From: JBGAJN01 sp044224905
GTDB lineage: Bacteria > Verrucomicrobiota > Verrucomicrobiia > Limisphaerales > JBGAJN01
NCBI GenBank assembly: GCA_044224905.1
Contig: JBGAJN010000002.1
Location: 1,302,001 to 1,366,000 of the forward strand
Reading direction: 5' to 3'
Length of the DNA stretch: 64,000 nt
Position numbers and translations under genes: made by a program. Positions 1 to 8,282 of the stretch are shown here, piece by piece; within the stretch, counting starts at the first letter, position 1, and each line of letters opens with the position of its first letter. The notes under the pieces are model-generated. The model was not told where the DNA came from. It saw nothing but the letters and a program-made list of their open reading frames with translations, and did not search any database.

Positions 1-2
1 TG

Positions 3-632
3 ATCACGCAGAAGTGGGTTCCGGTGCCGCCGAATCCCGCTTCGGCGAATCCCGCGCACCTGCGGGTTTATTTCAGCCCGACGCTCGATGCGGTGCAGGA
101 AGAAGACGGCTGGATTTTCGTCCGGGACGGCGGTGCGTTCGCGGCGGTCAAAGTCGTGGCGGGTGGTTACGCGTGGACGCCCGCGTGGCAGCACGCTGAC
201 GAGGTGACGAAGAATAACCGCGCATTCATCACGCTGAAGGCGGAGAACGCGCCCGTGATCCTCATCGCAAATCAAGCCGCCGACTACGACGGAAACTTTG
301 CCGCGTTCAAAGCCGCCGTGAAGGCGCGGCCCGTGCATTACGCGGACGGCGTTCTGCGTTTTGAAACCATCACCTTCTGCGGCCCGAGCAAGCTCGGCGA
401 GATCAACGGCAAGCCCGTCAATCTCGCGCCGGCGCGCGGCTACGATTCTCCCTTCATCCGCTCCGAGTGGGGCAGTGGACTCATCCACATTCGCAAGGGA
501 AGCGAGACCGTGACGCTCGACTTCCGCGATCCGCAGAATCCCAAGAAAACTATCGGTGCTCCCCTCACTGCGGATTTTCCGCCGGGCGTCGGCAGCGCAC
601 TGCCGTTCATTTTTAGCAAGCCAGCGCGATGA
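3..632 (+). CDS. C-terminal fragment of an unknown protein (cut by the window edge)
   Basis: The reading frame is open to the left edge (no stop upstream of position 24), so about 209 C-terminal residues of a longer protein are visible. The GTG at 24 is not a convincing start. The visible part is rich in beta-strand-like stretches and includes the phrases YFSPTLDAV, DGWIFVRDG and EINGKPVN; the end (SPFIRSEWGSG) looks like a beta-sandwich tail of the kind found at the C terminus of large exported carbohydrate-related proteins in Verrucomicrobiota. That comparison is from memory of style only. It is followed after 85 bp by two exported DUF1080-like proteins on the same strand, which fits an exported polysaccharide-related locus. 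No catalytic motif is recognised and no function is assigned. Confidence 0.6.
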   Translation: MTQKWVPVPPNPASANPAHLRVYFSPTLDAVQEEDGWIFVRDGGAFAAVKVVAGGYAWTPAWQHADEVTKNNRAFITLKAENAPVILIANQAADYDGNFAAFKAAVKARPVHYADGVLRFETITFCGPSKLGEINGKPVNLAPARGYDSPFIRSEWGSGLIHIRKGSETVTLDFRDPQNPKKTIGAPLTADFPPGVGSALPFIFSKPAR

Positions 633-717
633 ATCCGATGGTTCACGTGCACGGTTGTCTTGTGCCGGTGCGGCGGGCTTGGTATCCATCGGGCTCACGA
701 TTCAATTTCAATCACTC

Positions 718-1452
718 ATGAACCTTCGCCTCGCACTCGTTGCTCTCACTGTTGTCACCGCGTCCGCCTTTGCTGCGGAGGCGCCCAAGCTGCCCGCAAT
801 TCCCGCCGCGCCGATTGCGCAGAAGAAGGAGTTGCTGTTCGCGGATGAATTCGAACGCGCGGAATTGGGCAAGGCGTGGGCGATCGTGGTGCCGACTTTT
901 TCCCTCGAGAAGGGCGCGCTGAAGGGAACGCAGCTGCGGTTCGACGCGCCGGCGGCAAATGGCAAGCCCGCCGTGAAAGGGCATCAGGCCGTCATCGGCA
1001 ACGACATCCCGACGAAGGACAGCGTGATCGAGTTCCGCTTCAAGCTCGGCGGCGCGCAATCGGTTACGGCGGAGTTTGATGATCGCAAGTTCAACGGTTC
1101 GCACTACGGGCACATTTGCATGGCGCGCATCGCCGCGGACAAAATCACGCTCGTGGATCAAAAAGGACTCGCCGTCGCCCGGCCCGCTGGCGCGACCGGC
1201 GAGCCGCCGACACCCGCCGGGCGAAAGAACATCGCCTTTCCGCTCAGCCTCGATCCGCAGACCTGGCACACGTTCATGCTGGAAACGGTCGGTGATACGA
1301 TGCGCGCTTCGATCGACGGCAAGGCGGTGGCCTTCCTGCAATCTCCCGGCATCGCCCACCCGACGAAGTCGAAGGTGGAGTTCGGTTGCATGGGCAAAGA
1401 CGGCTTTTTCGACGACCTGAAAATTTGGAACGCAGAACCGGCGAAGCGTTAG
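718..1452 (+). CDS. exported DUF1080/LamG-like protein, copy 1
   Basis: 244 residues. Start chosen at ATG 718 because it gives a clean signal peptide (MNLRLALVALTVVTASAFA, cleavage near residue 20). The mature part resembles the DUF1080 (3-keto-disaccharide hydrolase-like) concanavalin fold: a front segment LFADEFERAELGKAW, a FSLEKGALKG strand pair, a central EFDDRKFNGSHYGH block, and a C-terminal IDGKAVAFL ... DDLKIWN end typical of these jelly-roll domains. Such proteins act in the periplasm or on the cell surface on, or as binders of, polysaccharides. The next gene is a clear paralogue (same signal peptide style, same EFDDRK-[FY]-x-GSHYGH block). The enzymatic role is not shown by sequence alone; a non-catalytic sugar-binding role is equally possible. 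Confidence 0.8.
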   Translation: MNLRLALVALTVVTASAFAAEAPKLPAIPAAPIAQKKELLFADEFERAELGKAWAIVVPTFSLEKGALKGTQLRFDAPAANGKPAVKGHQAVIGNDIPTKDSVIEFRFKLGGAQSVTAEFDDRKFNGSHYGHICMARIAADKITLVDQKGLAVARPAGATGEPPTPAGRKNIAFPLSLDPQTWHTFMLETVGDTMRASIDGKAVAFLQSPGIAHPTKSKVEFGCMGKDGFFDDLKIWNAEPAKR

Positions 1453-1515
1453 CCGGCTTGTGCTCGGGGGAGCCGCTTGGTATTTCTCGGGTCGCTCAAT
1501 TCAATTTTACATTTA

Positions 1516-2274
1516 ATGAAAACACGCCTCGCTCTCATTGCTCTTACCTTCATCACCGCGTCAGCCTTCGCCGCCGAGGTGCCCAAGCTGCCCGCGATTC
1601 CGGCGGGACCAATCGCCAAGAAAAAGGAGCTGTTGTTCTCCGATGACATGAACGGCGCCGACCACGACAAGCGCTGGCATCGCGTGGTGGACACGTTCGC
1701 GTTTGAAAACGGTGCGTTGAAAGGCACGCAGACCCGAGTGAAGGACACGCCCTCGAAGGATGGCAAGTCTGTCATCACCGCGCACGCGGCGGTGTACGGG
1801 CTCGAGGTGCCGACGAAGGACAGCGTCGTGGAATGCAAGATCCGCTTCGACGGCGCGACGATGATCGACGTGGAGTTTGACGATCGCAAATACACCGGTT
1901 CGCATTACGGGCATCTCTGCCGCGCGCAGGTGCGTCTCGACAAGGTGACGATCATGGACGAGCGCGAAGGCAGCCAGAACGAGGCGATCAAGGCGATGAA
2001 GGCGGACCCGAGCAAGAAGGCGGAAGTCGCCAAGCGGATGGCCGGCAAGAGCGCCACCTATCCGGTGAAGCTGGAAAATAACAAGACGTACACCTTCACG
2101 GTCGAAACCGTCGGCGACGAAATGCGCGCGAGCATCGATGGCAAGCCGGTGGCGTATCTCAAGTCCGCCGGCATCGGCCATCCGACCAAGTCGAAGATCG
2201 AACTCGGCGTCGCCGGCCAGAGCGGGTGGTTCGACGAAATCAAAGTGTGGAACGCGGAACCGGTGAAACATTAA
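1516..2274 (+). CDS. exported DUF1080/LamG-like protein, copy 2 (tandem paralogue)
   Basis: 252 residues, ATG at 1516, signal peptide MKTRLALIALTFITASAFA. The mature protein starts EVPKLPAIPAGPIAKKKELLF, nearly the same as copy 1, and repeats the VEFDDRKYTGSHYGH and SIDGKPVAYLKSAGIGHPTKSK-type blocks at matching places. It differs by an extra charged helical insertion around residues 155-175 (REGSQNEAIKAMKADPSKK). Gene order and similarity point to tandem duplication followed by divergence. It lies 29 bp before the Tat-exported isomerase-like gene, so the three genes may be co-transcribed. Role as for copy 1: envelope protein with a jelly-roll fold, probably acting on sugars, not proved. Confidence 0.8.
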   Translation: MKTRLALIALTFITASAFAAEVPKLPAIPAGPIAKKKELLFSDDMNGADHDKRWHRVVDTFAFENGALKGTQTRVKDTPSKDGKSVITAHAAVYGLEVPTKDSVVECKIRFDGATMIDVEFDDRKYTGSHYGHLCRAQVRLDKVTIMDEREGSQNEAIKAMKADPSKKAEVAKRMAGKSATYPVKLENNKTYTFTVETVGDEMRASIDGKPVAYLKSAGIGHPTKSKIELGVAGQSGWFDEIKVWNAEPVKH

Positions 2275-2303
2275 GCAGCCGACCACCCCAATCACTCAAC
2301 TTT

Positions 2304-3263
2304 ATGAAGCACACCTATACTCGGCGGGATTTCACGAAACTGTCATTCGCTGCGCTCGCCGGGGCCGGCGCATTGTCCGTCGTCGACCGGCTCGGCGCCG
2401 CCGACGCCAAACCGAATTCGAAAATCGCCGGCGTGCAGCTCGGCCTCAACGTGCCCTATAGCTTCGGTAATCCGTTGATGACCGGTGATGAAGTGCTCGC
2501 CGCGTGTGTCAAGCTGGGCCTCAGCGGCGTCGAACTGCGCACGCAGCCGGTGGAGCAGTTCCTCGGCGTGCCGCCCGAGCTCATCAGCCCCAAGAAGGGC
2601 GTGGCCAAGGGTTCCGCCGCCGCCACGGCCGACGCCTTGCGCAACTGGCGCAAATCCGTCTCGCTGGATCGCGTGAAGGAATTCCGCGCCAAGTGGGAAG
2701 CCGCCGGCGTGCTCATCGAGATCGTCAAGGTGGACGGCATTTTGAAAATGTCGGAAGACGAGGTGAATTACGCCTTCAAGCTCGCCAAGGCGCTCGGTGG
2801 CCGCGCGATCTCCACGGAGATTGCCCACGGCGCCACCGCGGACGCGGAGCACGAGCGGCTCGGCCATTTCGCCGACCAGCACAAGTTCATGGTCGGCTAC
2901 CACGGCCACGCCACGACGAAGCCCGAGGATTGGGAGAAGACTTTTTCGTTCGCGAAATACAATGGCGCGAACGTGGACCTCGGCCACTTCGTTGCCGGCA
3001 ACAACACGTCGCCGGTGCCCTTTCTGACTAAACATCACGATCGCGTGACGCACGTTCACTTGAAGGACCGCAAGAAGAACAACGGAGGCAACACGCCCTT
3101 CGGCGAAGGTGACACGCCCATTGGGGAAGTGCTGCGATTGATTCGCGATAACAAGTGGAACATTCAGGGCACGATCGAATTCGAATACAAGGTGCCGGCG
3201 GACTCCGATCGCATGAAGGAACTGGCCCGCTGCATTAATTTCTGCCGCGCCGCGCTTGCCTGA
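2304..3263 (+). CDS. Tat-exported sugar phosphate isomerase/epimerase-like TIM-barrel protein
   Basis: 319 residues, ATG at 2304. The N terminus has a twin-arginine signal (TRRDFTKLSFAALAGAGAL) with likely cleavage near residue 34. The body is an AP endonuclease 2/xylose isomerase-like barrel: conserved strands GVQLGLNVPYSF, GLSGVELR, VGYHGHATTK (metal-site His), NVDLGHFVAG and VTHVHLKDRK, then IEFEYKV near the end. The His of YHGH, Asp of VDLGHF, His of HVHLKD and Glu of IEFEY are the expected divalent metal ligands. Exported members of this family are common in Verrucomicrobiota and Planctomycetota beside DUF1080 proteins, where they are thought to act on oxidised sugars. Substrate unknown. 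Confidence 0.85.
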   Translation: MKHTYTRRDFTKLSFAALAGAGALSVVDRLGAADAKPNSKIAGVQLGLNVPYSFGNPLMTGDEVLAACVKLGLSGVELRTQPVEQFLGVPPELISPKKGVAKGSAAATADALRNWRKSVSLDRVKEFRAKWEAAGVLIEIVKVDGILKMSEDEVNYAFKLAKALGGRAISTEIAHGATADAEHERLGHFADQHKFMVGYHGHATTKPEDWEKTFSFAKYNGANVDLGHFVAGNNTSPVPFLTKHHDRVTHVHLKDRKKNNGGNTPFGEGDTPIGEVLRLIRDNKWNIQGTIEFEYKVPADSDRMKELARCINFCRAALA

Positions 3264-3324
3264 GCGCAACGCCCCGGCCGAAAAATCCGCTCACCTTCGC
3301 GCGCAATCGGTGTAGGCTGGGCGC

Positions 3325-3774
3325 ATGATTACACGTCGCGATTTGCTGGTGATGTTGGCCACAGCGGGCACGGTGTTGGGCACTTTGGCCGTGGCGCAGG
3401 AGACGGCGCCGAAGGTCATGGGTTCATCGGTGTTTGACTGGACGCAGATCGCGGTGAAGAAGACAGCCAAGGGCGAGTCGCGAAAATTTTTCCAATCCCC
3501 GACCTCGACGCTCGACGAGTTGGAGTGTCACGTCACGACGTTGAATTCTGGCGAGATGGCGCACCCGCCGCACCAGCATGCCGACGAGGAACTCATCATC
3601 GTGAAGGAAGGCACGGTGGAATCGCTGGTGAACGGCGAGCTAAAGCGCATCGGTCCCGGCTCGGTCGTGTTCCAGGCGGCGAATCAATTGCACAGCATCA
3701 AGAACGTCGGCGACGGTCCGGCGACGTATCACGTCATCAAGTGGAATTCGCCGGGGATGTTGAAGAAGAAGTAG
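3325..3774 (+). CDS. exported cupin-domain protein
   Basis: 149 residues. The N terminus MITRRDLLVMLATAGTVLG is a Tat-like signal with a RR pair. The C-terminal 90 residues form one cupin domain: motif 1 HPPHQHADEELIIVKEG (metal ligands probably two His and a Glu) and motif 2 around GPGSVVFQAANQLHSIKN (fourth ligand His). It is 61 bp after the isomerase-like gene on the same strand and could close that exported sugar-related cluster. Small exported cupins may bind or isomerise sugars or serve as dioxygenases; the sequence does not decide this. Confidence 0.8.
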   Translation: MITRRDLLVMLATAGTVLGTLAVAQETAPKVMGSSVFDWTQIAVKKTAKGESRKFFQSPTSTLDELECHVTTLNSGEMAHPPHQHADEELIIVKEGTVESLVNGELKRIGPGSVVFQAANQLHSIKNVGDGPATYHVIKWNSPGMLKKK

Positions 3775-3784
3775 GGGAGCGATT

Positions 3785-4801
3785 TCACGCCGTGGCAATC
3801 ACGGCGCTTTCTGAAGTGGGCGGCAAGGGATGCAATTGCGCGTCGCGAAAACCAGCGTCGGTCAGCATTCGTTGATACTCCGCGAACGTGTAGGCGTCGC
3901 CGTGCGGAGTCGTGCCGAGCATGACGAGGCTGAAGCTCGCCGCGGCCGGCGGTGAGATGCGGTCTTCGTTCGGCACGAACTCGACAATCACCACGCGTCC
4001 ACCCGGACGCAGCGCGGCGTGGAGGCGACGCAGGAAACGCGTGCACTCGGCGAGGCTGAAGTGATGGAGGAAATTCGGCACGAGCACGACGTCGTAGTCG
4101 CGACTGAGATCCACCGTGAAGGCGTCGCCGACGATTTTGCTGAAGCGGTTCGCGATTCCCGCGGCGACGGCGTTTTCCTCGGCGATGGCGAGCACCGCTT
4201 CCCAATCGAGGGCGACGAGATGTGCGCGCGGATTCCTTTTCGCGAAGGCGATGCCGTAGGTGCCGTGGCTGGCGGAAATATCGAGAACGCGAGTCGCGCG
4301 CGTTTGATCGAGCGGCACGAGTTCCGCGGCGCCATTCGCAGCGGGAGTCATCATTGGTCCCATCGCGCGTGCGAACTCGACCCACGCCGGATGATCCGGT
4401 GCTGTGGTGCCGTGTTCCGAGGTGTGAATGCGTCCGCTGCGAATGGTCGCGGCGAGATCGCTGTAGGCTTCGGTGAGCCCGGGAGCGAGGAGGAATTTCA
4501 CGGCATCGCCGAAATACGCCGGCGAGCTTTTGTCGAGGAACACCGCGGACGAGGGCGTGAGCGCGTAACGCGAAGCTTCCTTCGTGAGGAAGCCGAGGAT
4601 GGCGAGGTTGTCGCTAAGAATGCGAATGCCCCGCTCCGGACATTGGCAACGCGTCGCGATTTCCGCCGCGGTCGATGGCGTCTTGCCGATCGCGGTGAAC
4701 AACCCCAGATCAATCGCGGCCTTCAGCGCGGCGGTGCGATGAAAGGCATTGATCGTTTCGAAGAACAGCTGGGGCGACGGAGGAGAAGTCTGATCAGCCA
4801 T
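3785..4801 (-). CDS. SAM-dependent O-methyltransferase (acetylserotonin/hydroxyneurosporene type)
   Basis: 338 residues, ATG at 4801. Two parts are visible: an N-terminal winged-helix dimerisation domain (about 1-95: FFETINAFHRTAALKAAIDLGLF, TAAEIATRCQCPERGIRILSDNLAILGFL) and a C-terminal Rossmann methyltransferase domain with the SAM-binding motif VLDISASHGTYGIAFA, the acidic ALDWE strand end, and VVLVPNFLHHF. The last part (GGRVVIVEFVPNE) matches the family. It methylates a small-molecule hydroxyl or carboxyl group, probably in the cytoplasm; the substrate cannot be read from the sequence. The usual DxGxGxG motif I is changed to DISASHG. It lies 25 bp downstream of the PhnA-like gene on the same strand, so co-transcription is likely. 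Confidence 0.85.
   Translation of the reverse strand: MADQTSPPSPQLFFETINAFHRTAALKAAIDLGLFTAIGKTPSTAAEIATRCQCPERGIRILSDNLAILGFLTKEASRYALTPSSAVFLDKSSPAYFGDAVKFLLAPGLTEAYSDLAATIRSGRIHTSEHGTTAPDHPAWVEFARAMGPMMTPAANGAAELVPLDQTRATRVLDISASHGTYGIAFAKRNPRAHLVALDWEAVLAIAEENAVAAGIANRFSKIVGDAFTVDLSRDYDVVLVPNFLHHFSLAECTRFLRRLHAALRPGGRVVIVEFVPNEDRISPPAAASFSLVMLGTTPHGDAYTFAEYQRMLTDAGFRDAQLHPLPPTSESAVIATA
3788..3810 (+). terminator. possible weak terminator hairpin after the cupin gene
   Basis: Arms cgccgtg (3788-3794) and cacggcg (3800-3806) form a perfect 7-bp stem with a 5-nt loop and a short T stretch behind. It lies inside the last codons of the convergent O-methyltransferase gene. The T tract is poor, so this is a weak call. 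Confidence 0.3.
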
Positions 4802-4826
4802 AATGCGACGGGGTTGAAACTGTTTT

Positions 4827-5165
4827 CTACGCGACGACTTTCTTAACGAAGCACGCTTTCAGACCGACGGCGATGCCGTCCACCTTGCAGGAGATTTCGT
4901 GGTCGCCATCGACGAGGCGGATGGGTTTGGACTTCGATCCGCCCTTGAGCACTTGCGTGCCGCCCAGTTTCAAATCTTTGATCAGCACGACGCAATCGCC
5001 GTCGGCGAGCACGGTGCCGTGGGCGTCCTTAACGACGCGGGGCGCATCGGCGGCTTCGGGTTCGGGCGTGCGTTCCCACTCGTGCCCACAGGTGACGCAC
5101 TCATAGCGTTCGGGGTGTTCCAGCACATCAGTCATTTCGCACATCGGGCACGCAGGTTTGCTCAT
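4827..5165 (-). CDS. phnA: PhnA-like zinc-ribbon protein
   Basis: 112 residues, start ATG 5165 chosen because the family begins directly with the zinc ribbon. N-terminal ribbon CPMCEMTDV ... CVTCGHEW gives four Zn-binding Cys in two CxxC pairs; the C-terminal part is the conserved PhnA SH3-like domain (VVKDAHGTVLADGDCVVLIKDL, then LVDGDHEISCKVDG and a basic KACFVKK end). PhnA/YjdM proteins were named from the E. coli phosphonate region but are not needed for phosphonate use, and their role is unclear. Length and domain layout match the family, so the family assignment is firm while function is not known. Confidence 0.85.
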   Translation of the reverse strand: MSKPACPMCEMTDVLEHPERYECVTCGHEWERTPEPEAADAPRVVKDAHGTVLADGDCVVLIKDLKLGGTQVLKGGSKSKPIRLVDGDHEISCKVDGIAVGLKACFVKKVVA

Positions 5166-5410
5166 AAAGGCAGCAGAGTAGCCGCATTTGTCGCCGGGAC
5201 TCAATCGAACACTTCGACTTGGCGCGCGGTTCAAATCAAAGGATGAAGCAACAGAGATCAACTCATCGATTCTTTTCATCCAACTCCACTGCTTTTGGTT
5301 GGTAATGGATTCACGCGATCAATCACCATCCCAGTTCGCGATTTTTAAAATCCGCACGCAGGCGCTCAACCGGCCCCGGCGTTGTTGAATGCAGAATCAA
5401 TAAATCATTT

Positions 5411-6106
5411 ATGGCTAATGTTCATTTTATCGGTGGTGAAAAAGGCGGCGTGGGCAAGTCGGTGGTCGCCCGCGTGGTCGCGCAATACCTGATCGACAAC
5501 AACCTGCCGTTCGTCGGCTTCGACACGGACCGTTCGCATGGATCGTTGCTGCGCTTTTACGCGGACTACGCGTCGCCGGTGATCGTGGATCGATACGAGA
5601 GCATGGACGCGATTGTGGAAGCGGCCATTGAGCAGCCCGACAAGCGCGTTCTCGTCGATCTCGCCGCGCAAACGCACGACGCGTTGGTTCAATGGATGGA
5701 TGAATCGGGCGTGATCGATATGGTCGGTGAAACCGGTGTCACGTTGAACTACTGGCACGTGATGGATTCCGGCAAAGACTCGGTCGACCTGCTGAAGAAG
5801 TTGTTCGATCGTTTCGGTGCGCGACTCAACTACGTGCTCGTGTTGAATCAACTGCGCGGCGACAACTTTGAAATCTTCGAGAAGTCGCCGGAAAAAGCGC
5901 GCGCGGCGGAATTGAACGCACGCTTCGTTTCCCTCAAGCGCCTGCACGAACCGGTGATCGCCAAGATCGACGCGGGCAGCACGAGCTTCTGGGCGGCCAA
6001 GAACAGGAGCACGACCGACGTGAAAGGCTTGGGCCTGCTCGAACGTCAGCGCGTCAAAGTCTGGCTCAAGCACGCCTACGAAGAAATCGGTCGCGCGGGC
6101 ATTTGA
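5411..6106 (+). CDS. ParA/MinD-type deviant Walker A ATPase (orphan)
   Basis: 231 residues. The N terminus carries the deviant Walker A motif GEKGGVGKS (residues 8-16), followed by the switch region FDTDRSHGSLLRFYAD and a weak Walker B-like RVLVDLAAQTHDALVQW. The C-terminal half has YVLVLNQLRGDNFEIFEKS and a Lys/Arg-rich helix end (ERQRVKVWLKHAYEEIG). The family uses ATP-driven dimerisation to position cargo such as DNA, plasmids or protein assemblies. No parB, parS-like repeats or plasmid genes are next to it; neighbours are a PhnA-like gene (divergent) and tspO. It may be a cargo-positioning or CobQ/CbiA-like regulatory ATPase. Cargo unknown. Confidence 0.75.
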   Translation: MANVHFIGGEKGGVGKSVVARVVAQYLIDNNLPFVGFDTDRSHGSLLRFYADYASPVIVDRYESMDAIVEAAIEQPDKRVLVDLAAQTHDALVQWMDESGVIDMVGETGVTLNYWHVMDSGKDSVDLLKKLFDRFGARLNYVLVLNQLRGDNFEIFEKSPEKARAAELNARFVSLKRLHEPVIAKIDAGSTSFWAAKNRSTTDVKGLGLLERQRVKVWLKHAYEEIGRAGI

Positions 6107-6220
6107 GTCACGCTGGGTGCGGGCGGTGCGGAGACCGTTTCGTAGAAGGTTTGCGGTGCAATGTTCTTGTTCGCTGACTGAGATGGCGCAGTGTGTGATC
6201 GGAAATTCACACGAAACCAA

Positions 6221-6730
6221 ATGACTAATGTCGCTGCACCAACTACGCCGCCGACGGCGAAGTCTGGTCTGCGCAGTGCGAGCGCGTTGATCGGTTGGGT
6301 CGCGCTGTGTTTCTTAGCGGCTACGGGCGGCGCGTTCTTCTTGCCGGGCCAATGGTATGCGTCGCTGAACAAGCCGTCGTGGAATCCGCCGGGTTGGATA
6401 TTTGGCCCGGTGTGGTCGGCGCTTTATGCGATGATGGCAATCGCCGCCTGGCTCGTTTGGCGGCGGGGAGGCTTCGCGGCGCAACGTTCGCCTTTGCGAT
6501 GGTTCGTCGTTCAGCTTGCGCTCAATGCTATTTGGACGCCGCTATTCTTTGGCTTGCACGCGCCGGGTTGGGCGTTCGCTGAAATCCTGATGTTGTGGCT
6601 GGCGATCGCGGCGACCGTCGTGGCCTTTTGGCGGGTGAGCCGTCCGGCGGCGGGGCTGCTGGTTCCGTATCTATTGTGGGTCGGCTTCGCGAGTTGGTTG
6701 AACTATACGCTCTGGCGATTGAATTCCTAG
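6221..6730 (+). CDS. tspO: TspO/MBR family tryptophan-rich sensory protein
   Basis: 169 residues, ATG at 6221. Five hydrophobic helices fit the TspO fold. Diagnostic motifs are GGAFFLPGQWYASLNKPSWNPPGWIFGPVWSALY in pieces (LNKPSW, PPGWIFGPVW), then NAIWTPLFFGLH and a terminal NYTLWRLN. TspO is a membrane porphyrin- and cholesterol-binding protein; in bacteria it is linked with tetrapyrrole breakdown and redox or light responses. It has an extra 15-residue Pro/Thr-rich N terminus (MTNVAAPTTPPTAKS). It stands alone between the ParA-like gene and a putative membrane sensor fragment. Confidence 0.9.
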   Translation: MTNVAAPTTPPTAKSGLRSASALIGWVALCFLAATGGAFFLPGQWYASLNKPSWNPPGWIFGPVWSALYAMMAIAAWLVWRRGGFAAQRSPLRWFVVQLALNAIWTPLFFGLHAPGWAFAEILMLWLAIAATVVAFWRVSRPAAGLLVPYLLWVGFASWLNYTLWRLNS

Positions 6731-6958
6731 GCAGGCCGGGCGACGCTTGAAATCGGTGCCTTTGCAGGCGCGCCGGCAGGGTTTTATCGGGGCAGTGTTT
6801 TCAACGGTTTATACGCCCAGCGACGAAGGATGTGATTTTCAAAACGCCTTGATCTGTCGGCGGTGGACAAACTGACGACGATTGCTTTAATGTTTTGCGA
6901 TGGATAGCGAATTGGTCGATCCGGGTGGTGTTCGCGAATTTTTGCACGATTTAATTTA

Positions 6959-7495
6959 ATGCCGATTTCTAACCCAACTCTGAAGCGGTGGCTCCTTAAA
7001 CCAGCGACGCCAAGCATGATAGCGGTGGCGGTACTCGGTCTTGATTTAGTTACCGGGCCCCGGATTGTTTTTCCAATCACGTTTGTTATCCCCGTCGCGC
7101 TGGCCGCCTGGCAAGGGGCGCGCTTTCAGGCCTGCGTGTTCGCTGTCGTCTTGCCGATGATGCGCTTTGGGATTTGCTACCTGTTGAATGAGGAGTTGGA
7201 TTCCGCGGTATACGAAGCGATCAACACGGCGATTCGAATTGGAATGCTGTTGATGGTAGCTCTGCTGGTCAGGCGGGTGGCTACCAAGCAAGAAGCTCTG
7301 GAAAAAGAGGTGCGCGTGCTGGAGGGAATGCTTCCGGTATGTGCCTACTGTAAGAAAATCCGGGATGAGAAAGGGCAGTGGCACCCGATTGAGTTGTATG
7401 TCACGCAACATTCCGAAGCGACATTTTCAAAAACTTTCTGCGCAGATTGTTGCAAGGAGCATTGGGGAGACGCCACCCCCGAGTCGAAGCCTTAA
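6959..7495 (+). CDS. membrane protein with a C-terminal CxxC zinc-ribbon-like tail of the histidine-kinase type
   Basis: 178 residues. The first 105 residues hold four hydrophobic stretches (about 18-35, 38-52, 57-75, 86-104), then a short charged helix (RRVATKQEALEKEVRVLEGM) and the signature LPVCAYCKKIRDEKGQW, IELYVTQHSEATFS and CADCCKEHW. This C-terminal tail is well known to me from the ends of sensor kinases and response regulators in delta-proteobacteria and Verrucomicrobiota (usually ICAxCKKIRD). Here it is attached directly to a membrane domain with no kinase or PAS domain between. The four Cys of CAYC and CADC probably bind zinc. It may be a membrane sensor whose output is a partner protein, or a shortened relic. 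Confidence 0.75.
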   Translation: MPISNPTLKRWLLKPATPSMIAVAVLGLDLVTGPRIVFPITFVIPVALAAWQGARFQACVFAVVLPMMRFGICYLLNEELDSAVYEAINTAIRIGMLLMVALLVRRVATKQEALEKEVRVLEGMLPVCAYCKKIRDEKGQWHPIELYVTQHSEATFSKTFCADCCKEHWGDATPESKP

Positions 7496-7648
7496 GGTCG
7501 AGCGCGGGCGGAATATGCCGGCTGCGAAATAGTGGTCAGCTTGTATCGCAAATCACCTTCGACATTCGGCGAATGATTCGACGACGTTTTGGGGGGGCGG
7601 CTTCGAGATTCGCTAACTGAATGGCTGAAAGTTCCCCGGTAGTCGGCG

Positions 7649-8233
7649 TCATCCGCGCCCTTCGCTTATTACGCGTTCGATGCGGCGATCCGGAACCAGC
7701 CAAATTAAGGCGACGAGTATGTATAAGCCGCTGGCAATCCACGGGCTCACGAACGCGAGCGGGATTGCGGCGAGGTACAGCACGGGCGAAAGTTTACCTT
7801 TGCGATCGTCGCCAATGGCAGCGGCCAAAAGGGAATTGGGGCCCTGTTGATTGATAATAGCGCGTTGCAGAATGTAGTACGCGATTGCGGCCATCAGGAG
7901 GACGAAGCCATAGACAGCGGTGGGCGTTGGCGCAAGATGATTCTCGCCCATCCAGCCCGTGGTGAACGGAAATAGCGAAAGCCAAAACAGCAGGTGGAGG
8001 TTCGCCCATAGAATGCCCCCGCTGACGTGTTTAGTGGAATGGAACATGTGGTGATGGTTGTTCCAGTAGATCCCGACGTAGATGAAACTCAGCACGTAGC
8101 TGAGCAGCACGGGCAGGAGTGGCTTTAACTCGGCGAGCTCAGCCGTGTGGGGGACTTTCAACTCCAGCACCATGATGGTGATGATGATCGCGATCACTCC
8201 GTCGCTGAACGCTTCGAGGCGGTTCTTTTCCAT
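7649..8233 (-). CDS. TMEM175/DUF1211-family potassium channel-like membrane protein
   Basis: 194 residues. Starts MEKNRLEAFSDGVIAIIITIM, containing the RxxxFSDGV(I/L)AI signature of helix 1 in the prokaryotic TMEM175 channels, and has a conserved central NNHHHMFHSTKHV. About six hydrophobic helices are present (11-30, 40-60, 78-95, 105-125, 153-170, 172-186), matching one six-helix subunit; prokaryotic forms assemble as tetramers that leak K+. It is 49 bp downstream of the DnaJ-like gene on the same strand. An ion-conducting role is from family knowledge. Confidence 0.85.
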   Translation of the reverse strand: MEKNRLEAFSDGVIAIIITIMVLELKVPHTAELAELKPLLPVLLSYVLSFIYVGIYWNNHHHMFHSTKHVSGGILWANLHLLFWLSLFPFTTGWMGENHLAPTPTAVYGFVLLMAAIAYYILQRAIINQQGPNSLLAAAIGDDRKGKLSPVLYLAAIPLAFVSPWIASGLYILVALIWLVPDRRIERVISEGRG

Positions 8234-8282
8234 GCGGTGAGCTTAGCGGGAGAATGTGTGGCGCCGCAATCGCCACCGAAAG

